NCBI RefSeq assembly: GCF_029240175.1
Contig: NZ_JARBTM010000001.1
Coordinates: forward strand, 1 to 64,000
From: Anaerosolibacter sp.
GTDB taxonomy: Bacteria > Bacillota > Clostridia > Peptostreptococcales > Thermotaleaceae
DNA: 64,000 nucleotides
Direction: 5' to 3'
Shown: one piece after another, positions 43,913-53,258 of the stretch
How the letters are laid out: every line of letters starts with the position of its first letter
How positions within the stretch are numbered: position 1 is the stretch's first letter
Made by a program: the position numbers and the translations under genes
Notes under the pieces: generated by a model
What the model saw: the letters and a program-made list of their open reading frames with translations, nothing else
Told to the model about the DNA's origin: nothing
The model's database searches: none

Positions 43913-44745
43913 AATTGTCTTCCCCCTCCTTCCCCTTGGTATTTCGATGTAATACCCATGGTAATCAAGATCATGATAATCATAATCATGGATATGGCTG
44001 ATCCAAACTGCCAGTTTCTCGCCACTAGAAACTGGTTCTGGATGAGGTTACCCAGAAGAACCGTTTGCCCCCCGCCCAATAAATCAGATATGACAAAGGT
44101 ACTGACGGCTGGCATAAATACCATGATAGCTCCTGAAATTACACCTGGGAGACTTAATGGGAAAATTACTTTCAAAAAGACTTGCCAAGGAGGTGCTCCT
44201 AAATCTTCAGCAGCTTCCACAAGACTGTTGTCTAGTTTGGACAATACTGAATAAATAGGTAATACCATAAAGGGAAGAAAGTTATAAACCATCCCCAGTA
44301 AAACAGCATTATGACTATATAACAGCTTTAGCGGTTCATCAATGATGCCTATGTATATAAGAAATTGGTTAATCACACCTTGATCTCTTAACAACACCAT
44401 CCAAGCATATGTTCTTAGTAAAAAATTGGTCCATAAGGGCAGCACAAACAACATGACCATGATATTTCTTTTTTTTATGGTACTCTTTGCAATAATCATT
44501 GCCATAGGATAACCTAGGATAAAACAAGCAAGAGTACTCTGGGTTGCCAGTAGAACAGAACGCCAAAGTACATTTATATAAATAGGTTCTAAGAATTTCC
44601 CATAGTTCTCTGCCGTAAATTCATAAATAATGTTTCCATAGGCAGAACGGCTGCAAAAACTATAAACAGCGATGATAAGGATCGGTGCTATACTAAATAC
44701 AAGGGCCCATATGCCATAGGGTACGGATAGCCATTGTTTTTTCAT
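43906..44745 (-). CDS. potB: Polyamine ABC transporter permease PotB
   Basis: 279 residues, six membrane segments. Hallmarks: LLRTYAWMVLLRDQGVINQFLIYIGIIDEPLKLLYSHNAVLLGMVYNFLPFMVLPIYSVLSKLDNSLVEAAEDLGAPPWQVFLKVIFPLSLPGVISGAIMVFMPAVSTFVISDLLGGG, with the EAA loop to PotA. It starts two bases after potA and overlaps potC by seven bases. Confidence 0.92.
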   Translation of the reverse strand: MKKQWLSVPYGIWALVFSIAPILIIAVYSFCSRSAYGNIIYEFTAENYGKFLEPIYINVLWRSVLLATQSTLACFILGYPMAMIIAKSTIKKRNIMVMLFVLPLWTNFLLRTYAWMVLLRDQGVINQFLIYIGIIDEPLKLLYSHNAVLLGMVYNFLPFMVLPIYSVLSKLDNSLVEAAEDLGAPPWQVFLKVIFPLSLPGVISGAIMVFMPAVSTFVISDLLGGGQTVLLGNLIQNQFLVARNWQFGSAISMIMIIMILITMGITSKYQGEGGGRQLW

Positions 44746-44747
44746 CT

Positions 44748-45791
44748 CTATCCCACCTTCTTCATGATATGGATAGCATCAGGACCAATTTCCATCCCTA
44801 TGGCTTGCCCCACTTTCACCATGTGTATATCATGGATCATCCAGGTCATTTCTGATTCGTCCCGTACCAAAATCTCATAGTGAACCCCTTTAAACACCAC
44901 CGACTCTACCACGCCCTTGAGCATCCCCTTATTGGCTTCAACGATTTGGATATCCTCTGGCCGTACCAGCACTTCTACCACTTCATTTGAGCCAAATCCC
45001 TTATCTATACAGGTAAAGCTTCTCCCTTCTATCTTCACCTTAAAATCCTCTTCCATAATGCCATCAAGGATATTCCCTTCGCCTATAAAATCAGCCACAA
45101 ACCGATTTACCGGCTCATTATAAATATCTTCAGGTGTTCCGATCTGCTGAATCTCTCCCTCACTCATTACCACAACCCGGTCTGACATGGTCAACGCTTC
45201 TTCTTGATCATGGGTAACATATATAAAGGTAATTCCTACTCTTTGCTGCATATTTTTCAGCTCTAGCTGCATTTCTTTTCGAAGCTTCAAATCTAAAGCG
45301 CCCAATGGTTCATCTAGCAAAAGCACCTTGGGTTCATTCACCAACGCCCTGGCAATAGCCACCCGCTGCTGCTGTCCTCCGCTCAAAGATTGAACCTTTC
45401 GCTTCCCAAAGCCCTCTAGATTCACCAGTTTAAGCATATAAGCTACTTTTTCTTCAATTGCCCCTTGATCCAGCTTTTTTAGCCTGAGACCAAAGGCAAT
45501 GTTGTCAAACACGTTTAGATGGGGAAATAACGCATACTTCTGAAATACCGTATTAATTTGTCTCTGATAGGGAGGCACTTCATTAATTTGCTTGCCCTCA
45601 AAAATAACATCCCCTGCAGTTGGCTCTTCAAATCCACCGATAATCCGCAGGGTTGTCGTCTTCCCACATCCGCTGGGTCCCAGCAGTGTGACAAACTCCT
45701 TTGGTTTTATTTTTAAATCAATTCCGCAAAGAGCCTCTTTTTCCATGAATTTTTTTGTCAATCGGCTCAGTTCAATAATATATTCTTCCAT
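44748..45791 (-). CDS. potA: Polyamine ABC transporter ATPase PotA
   Basis: 347 residues from the ATG at 45791 (GGAGGGG upstream). Walker [26 protein letters not shown]-loop [18 protein letters not shown], signature [32 protein letters not shown], and H-loop [22 protein letters not shown]. The C-terminal TOBE-like domain ([42 protein letters not shown]) is usual for PotA. It is the first gene of potABCD; no XRE regulator of the PuuR type precedes it. Confidence 0.94.
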   Translation of the reverse strand: MEEYIIELSRLTKKFMEKEALCGIDLKIKPKEFVTLLGPSGCGKTTTLRIIGGFEEPTAGDVIFEGKQINEVPPYQRQINTVFQKYALFPHLNVFDNIAFGLRLKKLDQGAIEEKVAYMLKLVNLEGFGKRKVQSLSGGQQQRVAIARALVNEPKVLLLDEPLGALDLKLRKEMQLELKNMQQRVGITFIYVTHDQEEALTMSDRVVVMSEGEIQQIGTPEDIYNEPVNRFVADFIGEGNILDGIMEEDFKVKIEGRSFTCIDKGFGSNEVVEVLVRPEDIQIVEANKGMLKGVVESVVFKGVHYEILVRDESEMTWMIHDIHMVKVGQAIGMEIGPDAIHIMKKVG

Positions 45792-45996
45792 AGGACCCCT
45801 CCTCACCTATCATCTATATCGCTGTCATTTAAAATGAATTATTTGCTTTAACCAATTTAGTGTCTGTAAGCTTGAATATTGATGAGATTAAATCGACTTA
45901 ATTATATTTTTTTTGTTACCTTTTGTCAATGTCATGAATTTTCAAAAAATGCCTGTCTTCCTTATCATACCTGAATAACGCTAGCAAAAAATAGTA

Positions 45997-46020
45997 ATAC
46001 AGGGGCCTAAACCCCTGTAT
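45997..46020 (-). terminator. Terminator of the MFS gene
   Basis: Perfect 9-bp stem ATACAGGGG/CCCCTGTAT with a 6-base loop, then TACTATTTTTT on the minus strand. Confidence 0.85.
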
Positions 46021-46095
46021 ATTACATAATAAAATTTTTGTTTTATATTTTATAAAAATTCATCCTCGTTATCAGCACACAATGCTAAGACTATT

Positions 46096-47319
46096 TTAGC
46101 TGATTCTACCTTTTGGCTTTCCTGCTTCAACGAGATCTTTACTGCCAATGAGGAAAAAGCTCTGGATGAATAGTAGAAAACCCGTTCCTATTAACAACAG
46201 TTCTATTTGAATCACATCTGCCATCGGTCCAAATACGAGCATTCCCAATGGCATCATAGAACTTGAAATCATCCCCATTACACCGAATACTCTTCCCAAG
46301 TAATCTGGATCAACTTTTTCCTGGAGCAGAACGGTTGAAGGGGTATTGAAAAATGGCATGGCTATACCAACAATTCCCATGATCAATAGATAAAGCCAGA
46401 AAATAGGCACTACACCCAGGGCTAGCGTGCAAATGCCAATGACAAAGCTGGAAAGGGTCATGGTAAATACCTTGTTGCTAAAACCGCCCCAAGAAGCCAT
46501 AATAACCCCACCTAGCATCATTCCCACGGAAAAGGTGATTTCAATGGCAGTTAATCGCCATACATCCTCCCCAAAACTCCTGGTGACCTGAAGCGGAGTT
46601 AAAAATGCAACGGGCGCTACTAGGAAAAAGAAGAAGGCACAGAATACAAAAAACTTTCTCACATAAGCTTGGTTTCTAATATAGATGATGCCTGCCTGCA
46701 AGTCCTTGAAATAATCGATTTTCTCTTGATTTTGGGCCTTGGTATGTGCTGGCACTTTTAGAAAGAAAAGCAGTACCAAAACGGCAATAGCAGCTGTAAA
46801 CACATCAATAAAAAAGATAGTTTCGATGGTCGCCATGGTAAGAAGAGCACCGCTGAGCATCGGTGAAATTAACATTACCATTGCCTGAATACTGCCGTTA
46901 ATTCCATTGACCCTTGTTAACTGATCCTCTGGCACTATTTGAGGAATAAATGCTCCAATGGCCGGTGTCTGAATACCAGAACCAATTGCTCTAAAAGCAG
47001 ACATAACAAAGAGTAGTCCCAAAGAATCATAGCCTAATAAAAATAATATGGCTAGTAAAAGTGTTGCTATGGCAATGAATGCATCAGAAAGCATGATAAG
47101 GATTTTCCGATTATATCGATCGGCCCACACCCCTGCAAAGGGCGAAAGGAAAAAGGTCGGCACAAAACCGCAGATAATTGAAATCGTCATCATAACACCT
47201 GATTTGGTATTGAGTGTGATATACCACATAATTGCATACTGAACCAATGAAGAACCAAATAAAGATAGTGTTTGACTTACTAAAAACAAAACCACATTTT
47301 TTTTCCAGTTGTTTATCAT
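46096..47319 (-). CDS. MFS exporter (MFS_3/MefA-like)
   Basis: 407 residues, twelve membrane segments. The MFS motif appears as GFVPTFFLSPFAGVWADRYNRKILIMLSDAFIAIATL, and VMSAFRAIGSGIQTPAIGAFIPQIVPEDQLTRVNGINGSIQAM is typical of the macrolide-efflux/EntS-like branch. Export of a lipophilic drug or siderophore is likely; the substrate cannot be named. It is one gene, between a P-type ATPase and the pot operon. Confidence 0.85.
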   Translation of the reverse strand: MINNWKKNVVLFLVSQTLSLFGSSLVQYAIMWYITLNTKSGVMMTISIICGFVPTFFLSPFAGVWADRYNRKILIMLSDAFIAIATLLLAILFLLGYDSLGLLFVMSAFRAIGSGIQTPAIGAFIPQIVPEDQLTRVNGINGSIQAMVMLISPMLSGALLTMATIETIFFIDVFTAAIAVLVLLFFLKVPAHTKAQNQEKIDYFKDLQAGIIYIRNQAYVRKFFVFCAFFFFLVAPVAFLTPLQVTRSFGEDVWRLTAIEITFSVGMMLGGVIMASWGGFSNKVFTMTLSSFVIGICTLALGVVPIFWLYLLIMGIVGIAMPFFNTPSTVLLQEKVDPDYLGRVFGVMGMISSSMMPLGMLVFGPMADVIQIELLLIGTGFLLFIQSFFLIGSKDLVEAGKPKGRIS

Positions 47320-47475
47320 ACTTGATTTGTCACTCCGATCAATTATACTTTTTCATCTTTGAATATTTCCTATATAACATCTGAGAATCCACACAACCTT
47401 CAACTTATATAAGAAATATACCACGAAAAGGCATCTAATAACCACCTCAGAATAATTAGGATTTTTTTTGCGCAA

Positions 47476-47512
47476 AAAGGTTGCAAATGATCATAATCCA
47501 TCTGCAACCTTT
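47476..47512 (-). terminator. Terminator of the P-type ATPase gene
   Basis: Perfect 10-bp stem AAAGGTTGCA/TGCAACCTTT, 17-base loop, and on the minus strand TTTTTGCGC follows. Confidence 0.78.
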
Positions 47513-47536
47513 CTTTGATCAGAATACCTTTTTCAA

Positions 47537-49423
47537 TTAGATAATCGCTTTATATTTTATCAATGTTGCAGAACTCATAACTACTAATATAGAACCTAAA
47601 TTATGTATCAACGCACCAATGATTGGATCTATCATCCCTAACGCAGCCAGAAGAATTGCGCCAAAGTTAATTGCCATAGACAGAGCTATATTAAACTTTA
47701 CTGTACGAAGTACCTTTCTAGCCAGTACGAATAGTTCAGGAATTTTGCTTATATCATCAGACATTAGTGCAATGTCAGCTGTTTCTACAGCAACATCTGC
47801 CCCTAATGCACCCATGGCAATGCCCACATCTGCTCTCGCTAGAGCTGGCGCATCATTTATGCCATCCCCTATCATACATACCCTTTTGCCCGCTCTTATT
47901 TGTGACTCAACAACAGCAACCTTATCTTCTGGTAGCTGCTCTGCATATATTTCATTAATACCAGCATGGCCTGCTACCCAGGAGGCAGTGTTTTTGTTAT
48001 CGCCTGTCAGAAGAAGAATATGCTTTATACCTAGACCTAAATTTTTAATATTGGAAATCGATTCTTTGACATTGTCTTTCATTCGATCCGCCACATTTAT
48101 CAGTCCAATAATAGTATTTTCTATCGTTACAATCATAACTGTTTTTCCTTGACGCTCATGATATGATATCTTCTCCATATATTCATTTGTAATTTCAATA
48201 TTGTTTTCTTTAAGAAGTTTCAGGTTGCCTACCATTACTTTCTTTCCATTAATTATAGAGATGACACCTTGCCCTAGATGAATAGTAAATTCTTGTGGAT
48301 CAGAAATACTTAAAGAAGCGTCTATAGCTTTTTTATAGATCACTTTACCAAGGGGATGTTCAGAGAATTTTTCAGCTATTGCAGCTAATTGTAGTACATC
48401 ACTTTCTCCATGTTCCTTACTAAGACTTATGATTTCAGTGACTTCAGGTCTACCATGGGTGATCGTACCAGTTTTATCAAAGGTTATTGTATCAATTTTT
48501 CCTATGTTCTCCATCACTTCGCCACTTTTTATAAGAATACCGTTCCTTGCAGCATTTCCGATACCTGCCATGATGGCAGTAGGAGTAGCTAGCACCAATG
48601 CACATGGACAAAATACAACAAGAATAGTAACTGCCCTGGTAATGTCCTTCGTAACTAGATATGTGATGATAGACAAAATCAATGCTAAAGGAACGATAAC
48701 CGTTGCCATTTTATCTGCTAATCTGACTACAGGTGCTTTCTTATTCTCGGCTTCTTTCACTAGTCGTATTAATTTAGACAAGGACGTATCCATTCCAACC
48801 TTTGTTGCCTGTACTTCAATTGCTCCCAGCTGGTTTAAGGTACCCACGAATACTTCGTCTCCAACGGTTTTATCTACTGGCATAGATTCCCCGGTAATAA
48901 TGGATTGGTTAATGGTTGATTTACCACTAATTATTACGCCATCTATTGGGATTGCTTCACCGGGTTTAATAAGAAGAATATCCCCTACCTTTATTTCATC
49001 AACTGCAACCTTCTTCTCACCTGATGCCGTTCTAATCCTTCCGGTTTCAGGAGATAGCTGAATTAATCTTTTTATACCTTCTTGTGCCTTCCTAACAGTT
49101 CTATTTTCTAATATTTCACCAAGCATCATGATAAACGCCACTTCACCCGCTGCGAAATACTCTCCTATTACGATTGAAGCGACAAGGGCTATACTAACAA
49201 GTAGCCCTGCCTTTATATCATGTCTTACAAAAAGTCCAATCAAAGCACCACGAATAATTGGGGTACCGCTAATAATAATACTAAACCAAGCAACATCAAA
49301 TGGCAGCATACCGCTAAGCCAGCCGAACCAACTTATCACTAAGAATATACCAGATAAAACAGTCAAGGCAATGGTTCGATGTTCCTCATCGACAAAATAT
49401 CTTTTAATACTAAATGTATTCAT
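47537..49423 (-). CDS. Heavy-metal P1B-type ATPase without an N-terminal metal-binding domain
   Basis: 628 residues. Core motifs: GESMPVDKTVGDEVFVGTLN, VFCPCALVLATPTAIMAG (CPC in membrane segment 6), FDKTGTITHGRPE (phosphorylated Asp), SEHPLGKVI and GDGINDAPALARADVGIAMG. The N-terminus (SIKRYFVDEEHRTIALTVLSG) leads directly to the first membrane helix, so there is no HMA domain. The last helix reads IGALIHNLGSILVVMSSATLIKY, an HN-x-x-S pattern closer to CtpC-like manganese/zinc pumps than to the usual Cd/Zn pattern, so the metal is uncertain. It lies 65 bases downstream of an AdcR-like MarR gene. Confidence 0.88.
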   Translation of the reverse strand: MNTFSIKRYFVDEEHRTIALTVLSGIFLVISWFGWLSGMLPFDVAWFSIIISGTPIIRGALIGLFVRHDIKAGLLVSIALVASIVIGEYFAAGEVAFIMMLGEILENRTVRKAQEGIKRLIQLSPETGRIRTASGEKKVAVDEIKVGDILLIKPGEAIPIDGVIISGKSTINQSIITGESMPVDKTVGDEVFVGTLNQLGAIEVQATKVGMDTSLSKLIRLVKEAENKKAPVVRLADKMATVIVPLALILSIITYLVTKDITRAVTILVVFCPCALVLATPTAIMAGIGNAARNGILIKSGEVMENIGKIDTITFDKTGTITHGRPEVTEIISLSKEHGESDVLQLAAIAEKFSEHPLGKVIYKKAIDASLSISDPQEFTIHLGQGVISIINGKKVMVGNLKLLKENNIEITNEYMEKISYHERQGKTVMIVTIENTIIGLINVADRMKDNVKESISNIKNLGLGIKHILLLTGDNKNTASWVAGHAGINEIYAEQLPEDKVAVVESQIRAGKRVCMIGDGINDAPALARADVGIAMGALGADVAVETADIALMSDDISKIPELFVLARKVLRTVKFNIALSMAINFGAILLAALGMIDPIIGALIHNLGSILVVMSSATLIKYKAII

Positions 49424-49488
49424 ATTTTCTCACCCACAAATTCTTTCATTTATATTTTCAAATATCGTGCTCAACGTATTACAATATT

Positions 49489-49920
49489 TTAGAAGGTATC
49501 TTTGTTTATTTTTTTTAGAATATTATATAGCTGTTCTATTTCATCTGCTGAAAGAGAGGACATCATTTGCTCTGTTAAATCAATATGATATTTATGATGT
49601 TCTTCAGCTGCTTCAATTCCCTTTTCAGTTAAACGAATCAAAATTACCCGTCGATCTTCCTTTGTAGATTCCCTTTGGGCATATTTCTTTTTTTCTAACC
49701 TATCTACTGTAACAGTGGTTGTTCCCGTTGTTACCCCTAGTTTTTGGGCTAACTCTTTCATATTCATTTTCCCATACTGTCCTAAAACTTCAATTGCATG
49801 GGCTTCAGAAACAGTTAATTCACTACTCTTGATTACAGAGCTTTCCCACGATGAAAACCCGTTAAAGAAATATAGCAATTCATCTGTTAACTCTTTTGTA
49901 ATTTCATCAGTTGATTTCAT
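49489..49920 (-). CDS. MarR-family regulator, AdcR/ZitR-like
   Basis: 143 residues from the ATG at 49920; the AAAGGAG site is 12 bases upstream and an in-frame TTG at 49932 overlaps it. MarR core: LTVSEAHAIEVLGQYGKMNMKELAQKLGVTTGTTTVTVDRLEKKKYAQRESTKEDRRVILIRLTEKG, then EEHHKYHIDLTEQMMSSL. The His in SEAHAIEV and the His pair in HHKYH sit where AdcR/ZitR zinc ligands are placed, and an acidic N-terminal residue is available, so zinc sensing is plausible. The metal ATPase is next on the same strand. Direct repeats at 49938-49966 cover its promoter. Confidence 0.85.
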   Translation of the reverse strand: MKSTDEITKELTDELLYFFNGFSSWESSVIKSSELTVSEAHAIEVLGQYGKMNMKELAQKLGVTTGTTTVTVDRLEKKKYAQRESTKEDRRVILIRLTEKGIEAAEEHHKYHIDLTEQMMSSLSADEIEQLYNILKKINKDTF

Positions 49921-49937
49921 ATTGACCAGCAACTCCT

Positions 49938-49966
49938 TTTGATATTAATAATATTTGATATTAATA
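49938..49966. promoter_or_regulatory. Direct repeat TTTGATATTAATA before the AdcR-like gene
   Basis: TTTGATATTAATA occurs at 49938-49950 and 49954-49966, spaced 16 bases apart; each copy holds an inner near-palindrome (ATATTAATAT). Likely operator of the MarR-type regulator. Confidence 0.5.
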
Positions 49967-50100
49967 TATTTTGAATTTCAAACTAATATTACCATAAATA
50001 TCTCCTCTTGCCAATATACATTTGATCGTGAAGATACCGAGCAAAAAGAAATAAAACACTCTATCATTAGATGTGTTTTATTTGCTTAATTTTATTCTGT

Positions 50101-50496
50101 TCAACATGCATGGCTGCATTTGCCATAAATTTTTACTGTAGCACTTCTTATGGCAAAACCGTAATCCTTGTAAATCTTTTGATAAAGTGTAATTTCTTTA
50201 TTGATTTCTAACTGCTCTTTTCTTCCACACTTTCCACATACCAAAGTACAATAATTACCTTCTGCTAATTTATATTTTCTCGTACCCTTTACTACATCAT
50301 TACATGTTATCCTTCCGATTGCCATTAATCTTTCAACCGCTCTATACGCAGTTCTTTGACTCATCATCGGGGCATCTTTGTTAATGTCCTCAAGCAGCAT
50401 GATTACATCAAAGATTTCAAATGGTTTCGCCTGAAATACTTGCAGCACTAATTCAACATTTCTGGTTAATTTCTGATCAAAATTAAGTTCTTTCAT
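50101..50496 (-). CDS. Divergent Fur-family protein
   Basis: 131 residues. N-terminal winged helix: RNVELVLQVFQAKPFEIFDVIMLLEDINKDAPMMSQRTAYRAVERLMAIGRITCNDVVKGTRKYKLA. The C-terminal part has CTLVCGKCGRKEQLEINKEITLYQKIYKDYGFAIRSATVKIYGKCSHAC, with the CxxC structural zinc pair and a second C-x3-C pair at the tail. The histidine-rich HHxHxxC motif of the Fur metal site is missing (GNYCTLVC instead), so iron sensing may be lost or changed. It lies downstream of feo but separated by a terminator. Confidence 0.78.
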   Translation of the reverse strand: MKELNFDQKLTRNVELVLQVFQAKPFEIFDVIMLLEDINKDAPMMSQRTAYRAVERLMAIGRITCNDVVKGTRKYKLAEGNYCTLVCGKCGRKEQLEINKEITLYQKIYKDYGFAIRSATVKIYGKCSHAC

Positions 50497-50593
50497 ATAG
50501 CCGCCCTCTTATAGTTTCTTCTTTACCAATGAAAATAAAATTGTATTTCTAAATAAGCACTTTCTTCAATAATTGAGAATATAATGAAGAAGG

Positions 50594-50626
50594 AAAAAAT
50601 CCGATTAATTTCTACTCGGATTTTTT
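50594..50626 (-). terminator. Terminator of the feo operon
   Basis: Perfect 11-bp stem AAAAAATCCGA/TCGGATTTTTT with an 11-base loop and T-runs on both strands. Confidence 0.9.
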
Positions 50627-50648
50627 ATCACTTGTTTTCAATTGTCTA

Positions 50649-50801
50649 CTACTTATGAGTGTTACAGCCACAATTGCTTTTACTTGTTCCACCAGAAGGA
50701 CAGCCAATACATTTGGCTCCTTTTTTCTTTTCAATAACAATCTTTGCGATAGCAGCTCCTACTATTGCTAATATAACTAGGATTACAATTATATTTGACA
50801 T
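50649..50801 (-). CDS. FeoB-associated Cys-rich membrane protein
   Basis: 50 residues: MSNIIVILVILAIVGAAIAKI (one membrane helix), a basic KKKGAK and a cysteine cluster CIGCPSGG then NCGCNTHK. This is the FeoB-associated PF12669 pattern. The ATG at 50801 follows a GGAGGG site and the gene begins 10 bases after the feoB stop. Its role is unknown; it may help FeoB with iron handling. Confidence 0.85.
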   Translation of the reverse strand: MSNIIVILVILAIVGAAIAKIVIEKKKGAKCIGCPSGGTSKSNCGCNTHK

Positions 50802-50810
50802 AATTCCCTC

Positions 50811-52829
50811 CTATATGCTTACAGCAAGCTTTTCTTGCGCTCTTTTATTACCTTTTCTCACAAGATATACAACAATACCAATTAATGCAGCTACAACAAC
50901 TAACCCTGGTATGAATCCAGTGCCCACTGCACCTGTTGTGATCAATGTTCCTACCTGATAAGTAATAAATGCCACAACGTAGCCCATACCAAATTGGAAC
51001 CCTATACCACTCCACAGCCACTTCTTATCTTCCATCTCTGAGTTCATGGCACCAATAGCGGCGAAACAAGGTGGTGTGAACAAGTTAAACATCAAGTATG
51101 CCAATGCCGCTACTGAGGTTAAGCCCATTATTTGAGCAACATCTGAGCCACCTGAAACAAGAGCTAATTCCTCTGTATCAATAAAGTTTGAAATACTATA
51201 TACTACAGCTAATGTTCCAACTACATTCTCTTTTGCTATGAAACCTGTAATTGCAGCGGCTGCCAATTGCCATACACCAAAACCTAATGGTACCAATAAA
51301 ATTGCAAATGGTGATGCGATACTTGCTAAAATACTTGTATTTTCTGCACCTTCAGCAACCACTTGGAATTGCCAGTTGAATGTTTGCATGATTTGTACTG
51401 CCGCGTTACAAAGAAGTATGATTGTACCAGCCTTAATAATAAATGCTTTACCTCTTGAAAGCATAGATATAGTGGCTCTTTTGATACTTGGAAATCTATA
51501 TTCTGGTAACTCCATGATGAAGAATGATCTTGCATGTTTCTCACCGGTTATTCTTACTACGATTAGGGCTCCTGCAATGATAATTGCAATACCAAGGAAG
51601 TACATAGTCGTTCCTACCCATGCTGCATCATCAAAGAACACGCCAGCAAATAATGCGATAACAGGCAGCTTGGCGCCACAGGGCATAAAAGGTGTTAACA
51701 TTGCAGTTGTTCTTCTTTGCCTTTCGTTCTTAATGGTTCTCGTTGCCATAACCCCTGGAATAGCACAACCTGTACCAATAATCATAGGGATGATTGATTT
51801 ACCTGATAAGCCCACTCGCTTGAAGAAGCGATCCATCACCACTGCAACGCGAGCCATATACCCACAGTCTTCAAGCAATGCCAATAAGAAAAATAATACC
51901 ATAATCAATGGTAGGAAACCAACAACGGCTCCAACGCCTCCGATAATACCATCCAATAAAATTGAAGAAAGTACAGGTGATACACCTTCACCAAGGGATC
52001 CTTCTACCCAAGCATAGAATGAATCAATCCAGCCAACAAAAGTATCTGCTAAAAATGGTCCTAAATGGGTTTGTGAAATTGAGAAAACCGCCCACATAAC
52101 CACTGCAAAAATAGGGATACCCAGCCATTTATGGGCTAAAATTCTGTCAGCAGCATCCTGCTTCGTTTGACTACTACTATTTACCTGTCTATTCTCTACC
52201 TTTGCAACAATTCCTTTGACAAACGCATATCGTTTTTTGTCTGAAGCTTCAACGGAGCTTTTATCTGACATATTTACACCTTTACTATCAAATGGTGCCG
52301 TTTGCGTCTTACCCTTCACCCCTACTACTGTAGAAATAAGCTTTTCTAAACCATTGTCACTCCCTTTTGTTGACACTGTTTCAATGACAGGACAACCCAA
52401 TAGTTTAGATAACCCGTCCACATCTATCGTTGTCTTTTTCTTCATGGTTAAGTCGCTCTTATTTAGTGCAACAACAACTGGTATTCCTATTTCAAGAAGC
52501 TGCGTCGTAAAGAATAAGCTTCTACTTAAATTCGTTGCATCAACGATATTAATAATAACGTCCGGATTTTCATTTTTAACGAAAGCACTTGTAATGCTTT
52601 CCTCAGAAGTGAACGGAGACATTGAATATGCCCCTGGAAGATCTACAGCTGTAACTTGTACATTTGTCTTATTAAGGCTTTTCTTAATCTCACCTTCTTT
52701 TTTCTCAATGGTTACGCCTGCCCAGTTACCTACTTGTTCAACGCTTCCTGTTATTGCATTAAATAACGTTGTTTTTCCACTATTGGGGTTTCCCGTTAGC
52801 GCTACTTTCATGTGCCCCTCCATATTCAT
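50811..52829 (-). CDS. feoB: Ferrous iron transporter FeoB
   Basis: 672 residues. G domain: ALTGNPNSGKTTLFNAITG (G1), VAVDLPGAYSMSPFTSEE (G3 DLPG), LNKSDL (G4), then IETVSTKGSDNG. The membrane part has two Gate motifs, FFLLALLEDCGYMARVAVVMDRFFKRVGLSGKSIIPMIIGTGCAIPGVMATRTI and MPCGAKLPVI, followed by FFMELPEYRFPSI and a closing helix with VYLVRKGNKRAQEKL. The start at 52829 has AAGGAGG eight bases upstream; an inner ATG at 52811 is possible. Takes up Fe(II) driven by GTP. No feoC gene follows. Confidence 0.93.
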   Translation of the reverse strand: MNMEGHMKVALTGNPNSGKTTLFNAITGSVEQVGNWAGVTIEKKEGEIKKSLNKTNVQVTAVDLPGAYSMSPFTSEESITSAFVKNENPDVIINIVDATNLSRSLFFTTQLLEIGIPVVVALNKSDLTMKKKTTIDVDGLSKLLGCPVIETVSTKGSDNGLEKLISTVVGVKGKTQTAPFDSKGVNMSDKSSVEASDKKRYAFVKGIVAKVENRQVNSSSQTKQDAADRILAHKWLGIPIFAVVMWAVFSISQTHLGPFLADTFVGWIDSFYAWVEGSLGEGVSPVLSSILLDGIIGGVGAVVGFLPLIMVLFFLLALLEDCGYMARVAVVMDRFFKRVGLSGKSIIPMIIGTGCAIPGVMATRTIKNERQRRTTAMLTPFMPCGAKLPVIALFAGVFFDDAAWVGTTMYFLGIAIIIAGALIVVRITGEKHARSFFIMELPEYRFPSIKRATISMLSRGKAFIIKAGTIILLCNAAVQIMQTFNWQFQVVAEGAENTSILASIASPFAILLVPLGFGVWQLAAAAITGFIAKENVVGTLAVVYSISNFIDTEELALVSGGSDVAQIMGLTSVAALAYLMFNLFTPPCFAAIGAMNSEMEDKKWLWSGIGFQFGMGYVVAFITYQVGTLITTGAVGTGFIPGLVVVAALIGIVVYLVRKGNKRAQEKLAVSI

Positions 52830-52854
52830 GGATATTGACCTCCTTTTTATGATT

Positions 52855-52936
52855 GTTAGGTTTACCTAACTTTTCAAGAATAAAAACTCTCTTGAAAATA
52901 TATTATTTTTATGTAAAGTTAACCTCGGTTAACTTT
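52855..52936. promoter_or_regulatory. Three inverted repeats between feoA and feoB
   Basis: First, GTTAGGTTTACCTAAC at 52855-52870 (perfect 7-2-7). Second, a 9-bp stem TTTTCAAGA/TCTTGAAAA at 52871-52898. Third, AAAGTTAACC/GGTTAACTTT at 52915-52936 (perfect 10-2-10). The first and third share TTAGG/GGTTA-type half sites like those of DtxR/IdeR/MntR operators. The third has T only on the plus strand, so it is not a terminator for the feo direction. Confidence 0.6.
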
Positions 52937-52951
52937 TTACCCAATAAAAAG

Positions 52952-53236
52952 CTATATGATAATAGCTTCAGCCAAATCTTTATCAATACTGTATCTTGCA
53001 TCCTTTACTGTAATAACATAATTCTCTGCAAGAATAGATATCACAGTTATTGATTCTCCTTCATAACAACCCAATGTAAATAAGAAGTTCTTAAGCTCTT
53101 CATCATTTGTCTTAATGTCCTTAATAATATATTCTGTATTAATCCTTCCTTGTGCTAAATTCATCAGTAGACTATCCAATCTTTCTGTTTTGTTTAAAGT
53201 TCTAGCCATAGATTTATTACCTATAATACTCTCCAT
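52952..53236 (-). CDS. feoA: FeoA protein
   Basis: 94 residues from the ATG at 53236, preceded by GGGAGG; an ATG at 53269 in the same frame lacks this. FeoA SH3-like fold: LAQGRINTEYIIKDIKTNDEELKNFLFTLGCYEGESITVISILAENYVITVKDARYSIDKDLAEAIII, with the GCYEGE and ITVISI strands. It supports FeoB. It follows the DtxR-like gene by 22 bases and precedes feoB by 122 bases, a gap with palindromes. Confidence 0.88.
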   Translation of the reverse strand: MESIIGNKSMARTLNKTERLDSLLMNLAQGRINTEYIIKDIKTNDEELKNFLFTLGCYEGESITVISILAENYVITVKDARYSIDKDLAEAIII

Positions 53237-53258
53237 ATACACACCTCCCAAGTTTGTG

